A stretch of DNA of 64,000 nt. It comes from Bacteroides clarus YIT 12056. GTDB taxonomy: Bacteria > Bacteroidota > Bacteroidia > Bacteroidales > Bacteroidaceae. The stretch is taken from positions 496,001-560,000 of the forward strand of contig NZ_FQWK01000001.1 of the NCBI RefSeq assembly GCF_900129655.1, read 5' to 3'. The notes below the pieces were generated by a model. That model worked only from the letters and a program-made list of their open reading frames with translations, was not told where the DNA came from and did not search any database. Both the position numbers and the translations under genes were made by a program. Positions 1 through 7,817 of this stretch are shown piece after piece; within the stretch, counting starts at the first letter, position 1; the number at the start of each line of letters is the position of its first letter.

Positions 1-1451
1 CCCTGCTGGGAGATGAGGAGTATACGGAATTAGTAACCGCTTTGGAGTCGGAGCAACCCGTCAGCATCCGGTTGAACCCGTTAAAGCCTTTTGGCTTTCA
101 GTCCGGGGAGAGCGCGGTTCCCTGGTGTACTTCCGGCTTTTATCTTAAAGAGCGCCTGACGTTCACTTTCGACCCTTTGTTTCATGCAGGATGCTATTAT
201 GTGCAGGAAGCCTCGTCCATGTTTGTGGAACAGGCCTTAAGACAATATGCGGGCGAAGAACCGGCAGTGATGCTCGACCTCTGTGCCGCTCCGGGCGGTA
301 AGTCGACGCATGTCCGCGGTATCCTTCCGGAAAATAGCTTGTTGGTAGCGAACGAGGTTATTCGCAACCGTTCCCAAATACTTGCCGAGAACCTGACTAA
401 GTGGGGACATCCCGACGTTGTGGTTACTAACAGCGATCCGTCGGACTTTACACCGTTGGAAGAGTTCTTTGATGTGATATTGACGGATGTACCCTGTTCC
501 GGTGAAGGCATGTTCCGTAAAGACCCTGTCGCCGTGAGCGAGTGGAGTTCGGAGAATGTGGAAATCTGCCGACAGCGGCAACGGAGAATTATTTCGGATA
601 TCTGGCCTTGTCTGAAACCGGGTGGGCTATTGATATATAGCACCTGCACGTATAATACGAAAGAGAATGAAGAAAACGTCCGTTGGATAAAGGACGAATT
701 CGGCGCGGAAGTACTCCCGCTCGATGTGGCGGAAGATTGGAATATAACGGGTAATTTATTGCAGGGAGAGCGGTTTCCGGTTTACCGCTTTTTGCCTCAT
801 AAGACAAAGGGTGAAGGCTTCTTTCTGGCTGTTCTCCGCAAGCCGAGGGCGAGCGTCCGTAAGCCCGGGGCTGAACAGGCGTTTGCCCTGGGCAAAGCTT
901 CTGAAACTCCGGCTGTGAGAGGAGAAAAACCCAGGGGAAAGGGAAGGAAACCCCAGGGGAAAGGGATGAAAACTCCGGGGCTTTCTAAAGAGCAGCTTTC
1001 GGTATTGGCGGAATGGCTTCTTGCTCCGGATATATATGAGTTTATTCAAAAAGGCGGTAGTGTCAGCGCTTTCCCTAAACGCTATCTTCCGGAACTATCG
1101 GCATTGCAGTCGTCTGTGCGCATTGTGCAGGCCGGATTGGAGATTGCCGGACAGAAAGGTAAAGACTGGATTCCCGCTCATGCGCTGGCTGTGAGCCATG
1201 CATTGGCACCGGATGCTTTCCCTCGCGAAGAAATATCCTATGAACAGGCCGTTGCCTATTTACGAAAAGAGGCTGTCACCCTTTCGGATGCAGCCCCTCG
1301 CGGAGTGGTTTTACTCACGTATAAGAATATGCCTCTTGGTTTTGTTAAGAATATCGGTAACCGTGCCAATAATCTTTATCCGCAGGAATGGCGCATTCGC
1401 AGCGGCCACTTGCCGGAAAAACCAAAAATAGTTATAAGTTATGAGTTATGA
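1..1451 (+). CDS. RsmF/NOL1-NOP2-Sun family RNA cytosine-C5 methyltransferase (5' partial)
   Basis: The reading frame is open from the first full codon (base 3), so the true start lies before the window. The SAM-binding motif LCAAPGGKS is encoded near 276-302, the catalytic PCSGEGMF motif near 490-513 and the second cysteine loop YSTCT near 637-651. This two-cysteine layout is that of NSUN/RsmF RNA m5C methyltransferases. A Gly/Lys/Pro-rich linker (about 905-985) leads into a C-terminal PUA-like region (GFVKNIGNRANNLYP) as in RsmF-type enzymes, so the expected role is methylation of a cytosine in 16S rRNA. The last residues (SYEL) are encoded inside a 7-bp repeat array. The family is clear; the exact target nucleotide is inferred. 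Confidence 0.9.
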   Translation, partial: LLGDEEYTELVTALESEQPVSIRLNPLKPFGFQSGESAVPWCTSGFYLKERLTFTFDPLFHAGCYYVQEASSMFVEQALRQYAGEEPAVMLDLCAAPGGKSTHVRGILPENSLLVANEVIRNRSQILAENLTKWGHPDVVVTNSDPSDFTPLEEFFDVILTDVPCSGEGMFRKDPVAVSEWSSENVEICRQRQRRIISDIWPCLKPGGLLIYSTCTYNTKENEENVRWIKDEFGAEVLPLDVAEDWNITGNLLQGERFPVYRFLPHKTKGEGFFLAVLRKPRASVRKPGAEQAFALGKASETPAVRGEKPRGKGRKPQGKGMKTPGLSKEQLSVLAEWLLAPDIYEFIQKGGSVSAFPKRYLPELSALQSSVRIVQAGLEIAGQKGKDWIPAHALAVSHALAPDAFPREEISYEQAVAYLRKEAVTLSDAAPRGVVLLTYKNMPLGFVKNIGNRANNLYPQEWRIRSGHLPEKPKIVISYEL

Positions 1452-1496
1452 GTTATAAGTTACGAATCATAACTCATAACTTATAACTCATAACTC
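1430..1496. terminator. Heptamer-repeat hairpin between convergent genes
   Basis: Nine consecutive 7-bp units of the type AGTTATR / ACTYATA occupy 1430-1492. They form perfect 20-bp inverted arms (1443-1462 and 1477-1496) around a 14-nt loop. The array contains the end of the methyltransferase gene and abuts the stop codon of the opposing efflux-channel gene, so it is probably a bidirectional terminator or transcript-end stabiliser. Confidence 0.6.
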
Positions 1497-2723
1497 CTAC
1501 AACCTGCTCTTATATATCCGTGCCATTGCTTTTTGGTATTGATTTTCCAATTGCAAAAGGTTGGTTTTGCTTTGGAAAACAACGGAAACCTCTACGAAAT
1601 ACTCTATCATGCTGATTTGTCCGCCTGTAAGAGCCTGTTTCAGCAACGTCAAATCCTGTTGATCTTGGAAGGTCTGTTTGTATTCTTGCATGGAGGCGTC
1701 CAGGTTGCGGGCTTCTTCATAGAGCTGCCATAGTTCGGAGCTTGCTTTTACTTTTGCGTTGTCTTTCTGGAAGTCGATGTTCATAGCCTGCGCTTTGGCT
1801 ATCTTTACCTTTCCTTTATTTGCAAACAGAGGGAAGGAGAAGCCTACGACAACGCCGTTCAGCGGATGTCCTGACTCTGTATTGCGGCGATAGCCCAACT
1901 CCAGTTTCGGTAACCAGCCCTGCTTGCTTGCCGAAATAAGTTTGCGGGCTGCCGCACTCTCGTTGTCGAACGATTGCAGGGAAGGGTCGGCTGCCAATAG
2001 TTCATCGCATACCTGATGGAAATCGGCCGGCAATGGAATGGCGGGATACTCTGTCAGGCCGAGGGCTTGGGCGGTAGGTGTTGCCGTGCCGTCGGGAAAG
2101 GGGCGGCCGGGAGTAAGCGGCCGGTTGCCGTTAAGTACCAGCAATTCCTTGATTTTATTGTTCAGGGCTGTGCTGTTCGTACGGGATTCGGTACGGACAT
2201 TCAGCAATTCCAGATTGATTTTATTTGTTTCCAGCGCATTGGCATCTCCTGTCGCCAATCGTTTGGCATACATGGCGGCCAGTTCCTCGGCGTTCTTCAA
2301 CCGGGCGTCGAGCAGTTCCTGCTGATGTTGCAACATGATGATGTCCAGGCACACCTCTTTGGCTTGCAGCAATATCTGTTGGCGTACGGTTGCTGCCTGT
2401 GCGTCCAGCGCTCCGGTTTTGAGACGGTTCATCTTTCCCCTTGTTACATACAACGTAGGGAAATCGAAACTCTGGGAAACAACCATTTCACCTACGGTCT
2501 CACTGCTGTTCTTGGAGTCCCAAAGATGGGCGTACGAGAGGGTGGGGTCAGGCAGATTGTTCTCTGTCTTGTTTTCCAGCTTCTGCGAGGAGATAAGCTG
2601 TGCATTGGCTTGCAATTCCTTGTTGTTCGCCTCTATCTGGCGAAGTACGGAGTCGATGCCTGTATTTTGCGCCCTCATCCCTATGCAGGAGAGGAGGGCG
2701 GCGGCTATAAGTATATGTTTCAT
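1497..2723 (-). CDS. TolC-family outer membrane efflux channel of a heavy-metal RND system (CusC-like)
   Basis: A 408-residue protein with an N-terminal signal peptide (cleavage near MRAQ, residues 16-19) and long helical stretches rich in Gln, Asn, Leu and Ala, as in the OEP/TolC fold (two repeats of helical hairpin plus beta strands). It would form the outer-membrane exit duct for the RND pump encoded just upstream; the gap to the pump gene is 20 bp and all three efflux genes read on the minus strand in the order adaptor, pump, channel. No N-terminal lipobox is visible, so it looks like a non-lipidated channel. The role follows from fold type and operon position; metal specificity cannot be read from it. 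Confidence 0.85.
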   Translation of the reverse strand: MKHILIAAALLSCIGMRAQNTGIDSVLRQIEANNKELQANAQLISSQKLENKTENNLPDPTLSYAHLWDSKNSSETVGEMVVSQSFDFPTLYVTRGKMNRLKTGALDAQAATVRQQILLQAKEVCLDIIMLQHQQELLDARLKNAEELAAMYAKRLATGDANALETNKINLELLNVRTESRTNSTALNNKIKELLVLNGNRPLTPGRPFPDGTATPTAQALGLTEYPAIPLPADFHQVCDELLAADPSLQSFDNESAAARKLISASKQGWLPKLELGYRRNTESGHPLNGVVVGFSFPLFANKGKVKIAKAQAMNIDFQKDNAKVKASSELWQLYEEARNLDASMQEYKQTFQDQQDLTLLKQALTGGQISMIEYFVEVSVVFQSKTNLLQLENQYQKAMARIYKSRL

Positions 2724-2743
2724 ACATTCTGTTATTAAGTTAT

Positions 2744-5700
2744 TTACTCGTTATCGTGTCCACCTGTAATTGCCGGTTTCTTGTGCATCATCAGATAAAC
2801 AATCGGAATAATGAAACCGTTCAGGAAAGTGGAAGTCAGCAATCCGCCCAGAATAACTTTTGCCATGGGGCTTTGTATCTCGTTGCCGGGCAGGTCGCCG
2901 CTGAGTGCCAACGGAATCAATGCAAGCGCACTGGACAGGGCGGTCATCAGGATCGGATTCAATCTGTCCAACGAACCGCGTATCACGCTGTCGTACACTC
3001 CGTACCCTTCTTCCTGTTGCAAATGGTTGTAATGGCTTATCAGCAGCATACCGTTTCGGGTGGCGATACCGAATAGCGAGATAAAGCCGATGATGGCGGG
3101 AATGCTGACTTCACCCGTTGTGATGAGCAGGGCGAATACACCGCCAATCAATGCCAAAGGCAGGTTGATAAGGATAATCGCACTTTCCTTTACGCTACGG
3201 AACTCATGATACAGCAGCAGGAATATCACCACGATGGACATGAATGAAGTTAAAGCCAGTGTGCGGCTTGCGGCCTGTTCGCTTTCAAACTGACCGCCGT
3301 ATTCGATGTGATAACCTTCCGGCAGTTTCACCGAGGCGTCCACACGTTCCTGTATGTCGTTTACCACGCTGCGCAGGTCACGGTCGGCCACGTTGGCGGA
3401 GATTACGATTTTCCGTTTCACGTTCTCGCGGCTGATGGTGTTCGGACCCATTGCCGAGCGGACTTCCGCTACATAGTTCAGCGGTATTTTCTGTCCGTTG
3501 CCGGTATCGATCATCAGGTTGCGTATCTTTTCCATTTCATCCCGCAAGTCGTCCTTTACGCGTACGGTCAGGTCGAAGCTTTTTCCTTTCTCATATACCT
3601 GGGATACGGACTCACCGGCAAGGCATACATTGACAAACTCCGAGAACTCCGGCAAGGAAATGCCATATTTGGCAAGCACTTCCCGCTTGGGAGCGATGAT
3701 GAGCTGCGGACGTTCGATCTGTTGTTCCACGTTCAGGTCGGCAATGCCGGGAATGTCCTGAATGGTGTTCTTGATTTCATTACCCAAAGAGAACATACGG
3801 TTCAAATCGTCGCCGAACAGCTTGATGGCTATGTTGGCTTTCGTACCGGACAGCATGGCGTCGATACGGTGGCTGATAGGTTGCCCGATTTCTACATTGG
3901 CGCCCACAATCGTGCCCAGCTTTTCGCGCACGTCGGCCACCAGCTCGCTGCGCGAACGGTCTTTCAGTTCGAACGGAGCTTCTATTTCGGAGACATTCAC
4001 GCCTAAGGCATGCTCGTCCAGTTCGGCACGTCCGGTCTTGCGGGCTACGGTCTGTATTTCGGGGATGGAAAGCAGCAGCTCTTCGGCACGATGTCCTATC
4101 TTGTCACTTTCTTCCAGCGAGATACCCGGCAGGGACGATATGTTGATTGTGAACGAACCTTCATTAAACGGCGGCAGGAACGAACGTCCCAATGTGAAGA
4201 AGCAGGCAAGCGCCACCACAAACAGGCCGATGGTTCCGCCCAATACGCTCTTCTTATGCCCCAGCACAAAGGTAAGAGCCGTGCCGTACCATTCTTTCAT
4301 TTTGCGCGCTACCGGCGAGTCGCCGGTGGAACGTTTTTCATCTTTTATCTTTTCTCTTCCCAGCAGATAGGAACACAGTACGGGCGTCACTGTCAGCGCC
4401 ACGACCGTGGAAGCAGCCAGCGCCACGATGAACGCGATGCCCAGAGGTACGAGCATCCGGCCTTCCATGCCGCTCAGGAAGAATAACGGAACGAAACTTA
4501 CCACAATGATAAGCGTGGAGTTCAGGATAGGCATACGTACTTCTTTGGAAGCGTTGAACACGACTTCCAGTATCGACAGGCGTTCCGCTTCCGGCTTCAG
4601 CCGGTTTTCCCGCAACCGCTTGTACACGTTCTCCACATCGACAATGGCGTCATCTACCAGCGAGCCGATGGCGATAGCCATACCGCCGAGGCTCATTGTG
4701 TTGATGGTGAATCCCATATAGTGCAACGCCAGCAGCGAAGCTATCAGTGACAAGGGAAGCGTCACCAGCGAGATTACGGTAGTCCGTACATTGGCAAGGA
4801 ACAGGAACAGGACGATAACGACGAAGATACCGCCTTCAAACAGTGATTTCTGTACGTTACCGATGGAGCTTTCTATAAAGCGGCTTTGTCTGAAAATGTC
4901 GGTGCTGACCTTCACATCGGACGGCAGGTTCTTCTGCAAGTCTTTCAGGGATGTTTCCAGCTTGTCGGTCAGTTCCAGAGTGCTTGTGGCGGGTTGCTTG
5001 GTCACGGTCAGCAGTACGGCGGGTTTGCCGCGTTCGGAAGCCGTACCCAGTTTCGGAAGCTTGGCTCCGATACGTACATCCGCTATGTCTTCCAGTAATA
5101 CGGGAGAAGCGGCGGCCAAAGGCCGGGCGTTGGCGGTTGCGGTCTGTGCACCGCCGTCCTGCAGCTTGACTACGGCTTTTGCCAGTTGTTCTACCCGGTC
5201 GGTGGAGATTACCCCGCGTACGATGTATTCGTTTCCGTATTCATAAAGTACCCCGCCGTTGGCATTCAGATTCATCTCGCGCGTAACGTTCATCACTTCG
5301 GTAAGGGTTACGCCGTAATGACGCATTCGTTCCGGGTCGAGTTGTATCTGGTATTCTTTAATATCGCCACCCAGCACGGCCACTTGCGCCACGCCGCCGG
5401 TAGAAAGAAGGCGCGGGCGGATAGTCCAGTCGGCTATGGTGCGCAGGTCGAGCATGGAAGTCGAGTCGGCGGTCAGTCCCACAATCAGCATCTCGCCTAA
5501 GATAGACGATTGCGGGCCGAGGGTCGGCTTGCCTACGTTAGAGGGAAGGGATTCGCTGACAACCGCCAGCTTCTCGCTTACAATCTGGCGTGCCAGGTAA
5601 ACGTCCGTTTCCCAATCGAATTCAACCCATACGACGGAGAAGCCGTTGGTGGACGAAGAACGTACGCGACGTACTCCCGTAGCGCCGTTTACGGCTGTTT

Positions 5701-5908
5701 CCACAGGAAAAGTAACCAGTTGTTCCACTTCCTCGGCCGCCATGCCGTTGGCTTCGGTCATGATAACCACGGTCGGCGCATTCAAGTCGGGGAACACATC
5801 CACTTCCGTATGCATTGCGGTATACGTACCGCCAATCAGCAGCAGTACCGACGCCACCAGCACCAGTATGCGGTTCTGAAGAGAGAAATGTATAATCTTG
5901 TTTAGCAT
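2744..5908 (-). CDS. CusA/CzcA-family heavy-metal efflux RND permease
   Basis: At 1054 residues this is a full-length inner-membrane RND pump: a TM helix at about 13-30, two large periplasmic loops and clustered TM helices at about 355-500 and 870-1040. The TM4 motif AIAIGSLVDDAIVDVEN (residues about 411-427; D419, D420, D424) identifies the heavy-metal subgroup and supplies proton-relay acids. It drives metal export from periplasm or cytoplasm using the proton gradient, working with the adaptor encoded upstream and the channel encoded downstream. The Asp-Asp TM4 motif differs from the single-Asp motif I recall for E. coli CusA, so the exact metal (Cu/Ag versus Zn/Co/Cd/Ni) is unresolved. Confidence 0.92.
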   Translation of the reverse strand: MLNKIIHFSLQNRILVLVASVLLLIGGTYTAMHTEVDVFPDLNAPTVVIMTEANGMAAEEVEQLVTFPVETAVNGATGVRRVRSSSTNGFSVVWVEFDWETDVYLARQIVSEKLAVVSESLPSNVGKPTLGPQSSILGEMLIVGLTADSTSMLDLRTIADWTIRPRLLSTGGVAQVAVLGGDIKEYQIQLDPERMRHYGVTLTEVMNVTREMNLNANGGVLYEYGNEYIVRGVISTDRVEQLAKAVVKLQDGGAQTATANARPLAAASPVLLEDIADVRIGAKLPKLGTASERGKPAVLLTVTKQPATSTLELTDKLETSLKDLQKNLPSDVKVSTDIFRQSRFIESSIGNVQKSLFEGGIFVVIVLFLFLANVRTTVISLVTLPLSLIASLLALHYMGFTINTMSLGGMAIAIGSLVDDAIVDVENVYKRLRENRLKPEAERLSILEVVFNASKEVRMPILNSTLIIVVSFVPLFFLSGMEGRMLVPLGIAFIVALAASTVVALTVTPVLCSYLLGREKIKDEKRSTGDSPVARKMKEWYGTALTFVLGHKKSVLGGTIGLFVVALACFFTLGRSFLPPFNEGSFTINISSLPGISLEESDKIGHRAEELLLSIPEIQTVARKTGRAELDEHALGVNVSEIEAPFELKDRSRSELVADVREKLGTIVGANVEIGQPISHRIDAMLSGTKANIAIKLFGDDLNRMFSLGNEIKNTIQDIPGIADLNVEQQIERPQLIIAPKREVLAKYGISLPEFSEFVNVCLAGESVSQVYEKGKSFDLTVRVKDDLRDEMEKIRNLMIDTGNGQKIPLNYVAEVRSAMGPNTISRENVKRKIVISANVADRDLRSVVNDIQERVDASVKLPEGYHIEYGGQFESEQAASRTLALTSFMSIVVIFLLLYHEFRSVKESAIILINLPLALIGGVFALLITTGEVSIPAIIGFISLFGIATRNGMLLISHYNHLQQEEGYGVYDSVIRGSLDRLNPILMTALSSALALIPLALSGDLPGNEIQSPMAKVILGGLLTSTFLNGFIIPIVYLMMHKKPAITGGHDNE

Positions 5909-5925
5909 GATTTCTTTAGTTATGA

Positions 5926-6000
5926 GTTGTGAGCTATGAGTTATAAAGTTATCAAGTTACGCGTTTTTATCAGCAAATAGCTTATAACTAATAACTCATC
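5926..6000. repeat. Degenerate heptamer inverted repeat between pump and adaptor genes
   Basis: The 98-bp gap between the two efflux genes holds AGTTATG, AGTTGTG, AGCTATG, AGTTATA units on the left and TAGCTTATAACTAATAACTC on the right. This is the same 7-bp repeat family as at 1430-1496, but degenerate. It lies inside the presumed efflux operon and could attenuate the message or set its stability. Confidence 0.5.
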
Positions 6001-6006
6001 ACCGAA

Positions 6007-7233
6007 TTAGTGTTCGTGGCTGTGCGCCGGAATTGCGTTGGTAGCGCCTGCAAGTTTCACCTGATAAGCGCCCTGGGTCACGACTTTGTCACCTGCTTTG
6101 ACGCCGGAAAGGATTTGCACCTTCTCGCCGTTATCGGCTCCGAGAGTGACGAGTTGCTTTTTGTATCCTTCCTCATCCACTTGCAGATATACGAAGAAAC
6201 TGCCTTGTTCTTCGGTCAGAGCTGTATGGGGGAGTGAAATAACGTTCTCCATAGGAGAGGAGAGCAGGAATATTTCGACAAAAGAACCGGGAATGACATC
6301 TCCTTTGTTATCGAATTCAAAGGTAACGGGCACATAGTAGCCGTTGTCGCCCGATGCCTTTCCGTAAGAAAGCAGGCGGCCGTTCAAGTCCTTCAGTGTA
6401 TATACCTTATTGTTGTAGGGAGTACGGAAGTTGGCGGAACCGATGGTGCGGAGATAAGGATAATACTTCTCCGAAACATCGGCGCGCAGGAACAGTCTGC
6501 GGTTTTGAGTGATGCTTACGAGCGGCTGGCCTACGGTAACATAGTCGCCTTCCTTTACTAACAGATTTTTCACATACCCGTTGATAGGAGAAGGTACGGC
6601 CTGTCCCTGAGCCGAATGGTTCTTGGCAACGGCCTCGTAGCTGATACGGGCGTTCTCATACGCCTGTCGAGCTTGGGCGAAGTCTTTCTCCGAAACGATT
6701 TTATTGGGGAGAAGCTCTTTCATCCGTTCGTACTCTTTCCTGGCTGTTTCGTAAGCGATGCGTGCTCTTTGTACGGGGTCTCCGTCTGCCATGTTTTTGG
6801 ATGAGAGCACTACGAGCGGCGTGCCTTTGTTCACGCTCATACCTTCTACTACTTTGCCATGGAACGAAACTACGCCCGCCACCGTAGCTACGGCAACGCT
6901 TTCATCGCCTTGCGCGGCCATTACCTGACCGCTGGTTTTTATTACCTGATTGAATACGCCCGGCTCGATGATGTCCGCCTCTACTCCGGCAGCCTGCGCT
7001 TTGGCCGGCGGCAATATGATTTCGTCACTGTGCGCGGCGGCGGCTTCCGCACCGTGGTCATGTCCGTCGTCATGCTTATGTCCGGCGCCTTCGTTCGCAT
7101 GGTCGTGCCCTTCGTGGTCATGCCCCGCATGAGCGTGTTCTTCCGTTTCGTGATTATGTCCTTCACCGGACTTGCTGTTACAGGAGCCTAACAGGAATAA
7201 TCCTATAACTCCCATGAATATAAACTTCTTCAT
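6007..7233 (-). CDS. Heavy-metal efflux periplasmic adaptor (CusB/CzcB-like, HlyD family) with His-rich N-terminus
   Basis: The start is placed at the ATG at 7231-7233, because it opens a proper lipoprotein signal (MKKFIFMGVIGLFLLGSC, lipid Cys18) and lies just downstream of a -7 box at 7269-7276; a longer frame upstream adds an unlikely basic leader. Residues about 26-68 are an extreme His/Asp/Glu/Gly tract, a probable metal-capturing segment. A barrel-sandwich/lipoyl region (GKVVEGMSVNKGTPL), a helical hairpin and a beta-barrel domain follow, typical of membrane-fusion proteins. It would bridge the RND pump and the TolC-like channel and deliver metal to the pump. Lipidation and the His tract are seen directly; metal identity is inferred only in general terms. 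Confidence 0.9.
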   Translation of the reverse strand: MKKFIFMGVIGLFLLGSCNSKSGEGHNHETEEHAHAGHDHEGHDHANEGAGHKHDDGHDHGAEAAAAHSDEIILPPAKAQAAGVEADIIEPGVFNQVIKTSGQVMAAQGDESVAVATVAGVVSFHGKVVEGMSVNKGTPLVVLSSKNMADGDPVQRARIAYETARKEYERMKELLPNKIVSEKDFAQARQAYENARISYEAVAKNHSAQGQAVPSPINGYVKNLLVKEGDYVTVGQPLVSITQNRRLFLRADVSEKYYPYLRTIGSANFRTPYNNKVYTLKDLNGRLLSYGKASGDNGYYVPVTFEFDNKGDVIPGSFVEIFLLSSPMENVISLPHTALTEEQGSFFVYLQVDEEGYKKQLVTLGADNGEKVQILSGVKAGDKVVTQGAYQVKLAGATNAIPAHSHEH

Positions 7234-7268
7234 GATAATTGTTTTTGTTCTTAACTTGTTTCGGATTG

Positions 7269-7276
7269 CAAAATTA
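7269..7276 (-). promoter_or_regulatory. Bacteroides -7 box for the metal efflux operon
   Basis: On the minus strand the sequence reads TAATTTTG, matching TAnnTTTG, 35 bp upstream of the adaptor start. No clear -33 TTTG was found. Confidence 0.5.
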
Positions 7277-7347
7277 GGGAATGGACGGTGCAACCGAGTT
7301 GCATACATTCCGATGCCGGCAGCATGGCCGCTTTCGGCGGCTGTCGG

Positions 7348-7755
7348 TCAGGCAAGAACAAAAGGTGGCGCGCGAAGCCCTGTGGCACGTGTAATGAACG
7401 TGCCATGAAGAGATTCCAAGTAGACGAACTCTTGCCTTATACCTGTTTCTTCGGGTAAAGTCAGGAGTTTGAGCAACGGTTCGGAAAATAAAGTATGTAC
7501 CCACACGAAACAGGGCTGTAAGTTGCTGTTGTCCGAGCTGGGCGTCTGTTGGTAGAAGTGAGTGGTCATACAGCCGGTGTCGCAGCAACAATGCTCGTTG
7601 CAAGGACCCTGATGATGACAGCATCCGTCGGACGGCAGGTCGTTTTTCATACAGATTGCGCCGTCTTCGTGGTGATGATGGGGAATGACAGGTACTATCA
7701 GCATAATCATGCTGATGAAGAACAGGAAATATGCGATGTACCTTTTCGTTTTCAT
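7348..7755 (-). CDS. Small His/Cys-rich membrane-anchored protein (DUF6769-like)
   Basis: The start is set at the ATG at 7753-7755 (MKTKRYIAYF) because the -7 box at 7777-7784 puts the next upstream ATG too close to or before the transcript start, and a purine-rich ribosome site (AAGAGAGAAGA) precedes 7755. The 135-residue product has one hydrophobic N-terminal segment (about 5-23), then a HHHHED motif and a Cys/His cluster (CCHHQGPCNEHCCCDTGC), strongly suggesting metal binding in the periplasm. It sits directly upstream of, and in the same direction as, the metal efflux genes. The family name is from memory of Bacteroides proteins with this pattern; a metal-sensing or sequestering role is inference. 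Confidence 0.75.
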   Translation of the reverse strand: MKTKRYIAYFLFFISMIMLIVPVIPHHHHEDGAICMKNDLPSDGCCHHQGPCNEHCCCDTGCMTTHFYQQTPSSDNSNLQPCFVWVHTLFSEPLLKLLTLPEETGIRQEFVYLESLHGTFITRATGLRAPPFVLA

Positions 7756-7776
7756 TCTTCTCTCTTTGATTAGCCG

Positions 7777-7784
7777 CAAAGATA
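7777..7784 (-). promoter_or_regulatory. -7 box of the small His/Cys-rich protein gene
   Basis: The minus strand reads TATCTTTG, a match to TAnnTTTG, 21 bp upstream of the chosen start codon at 7755. It rules against the longer frame that begins at 7779. Confidence 0.6.
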
Positions 7785-7817
7785 GAAGTTAATCATTTAA
7801 CTGCCAAACGCAAGATG

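Noticed and set aside
3308..4006. A 232-codon plus-strand frame
   Set aside because: Shadow of the RND pump gene on the other strand; low-complexity Phe/His/Val-rich product.
6981..7166. Overlapping frames across the His-rich part of the metal adaptor gene
   Set aside because: They arise from the repeated CAT/GAC codons of the His-rich tract read in other frames.
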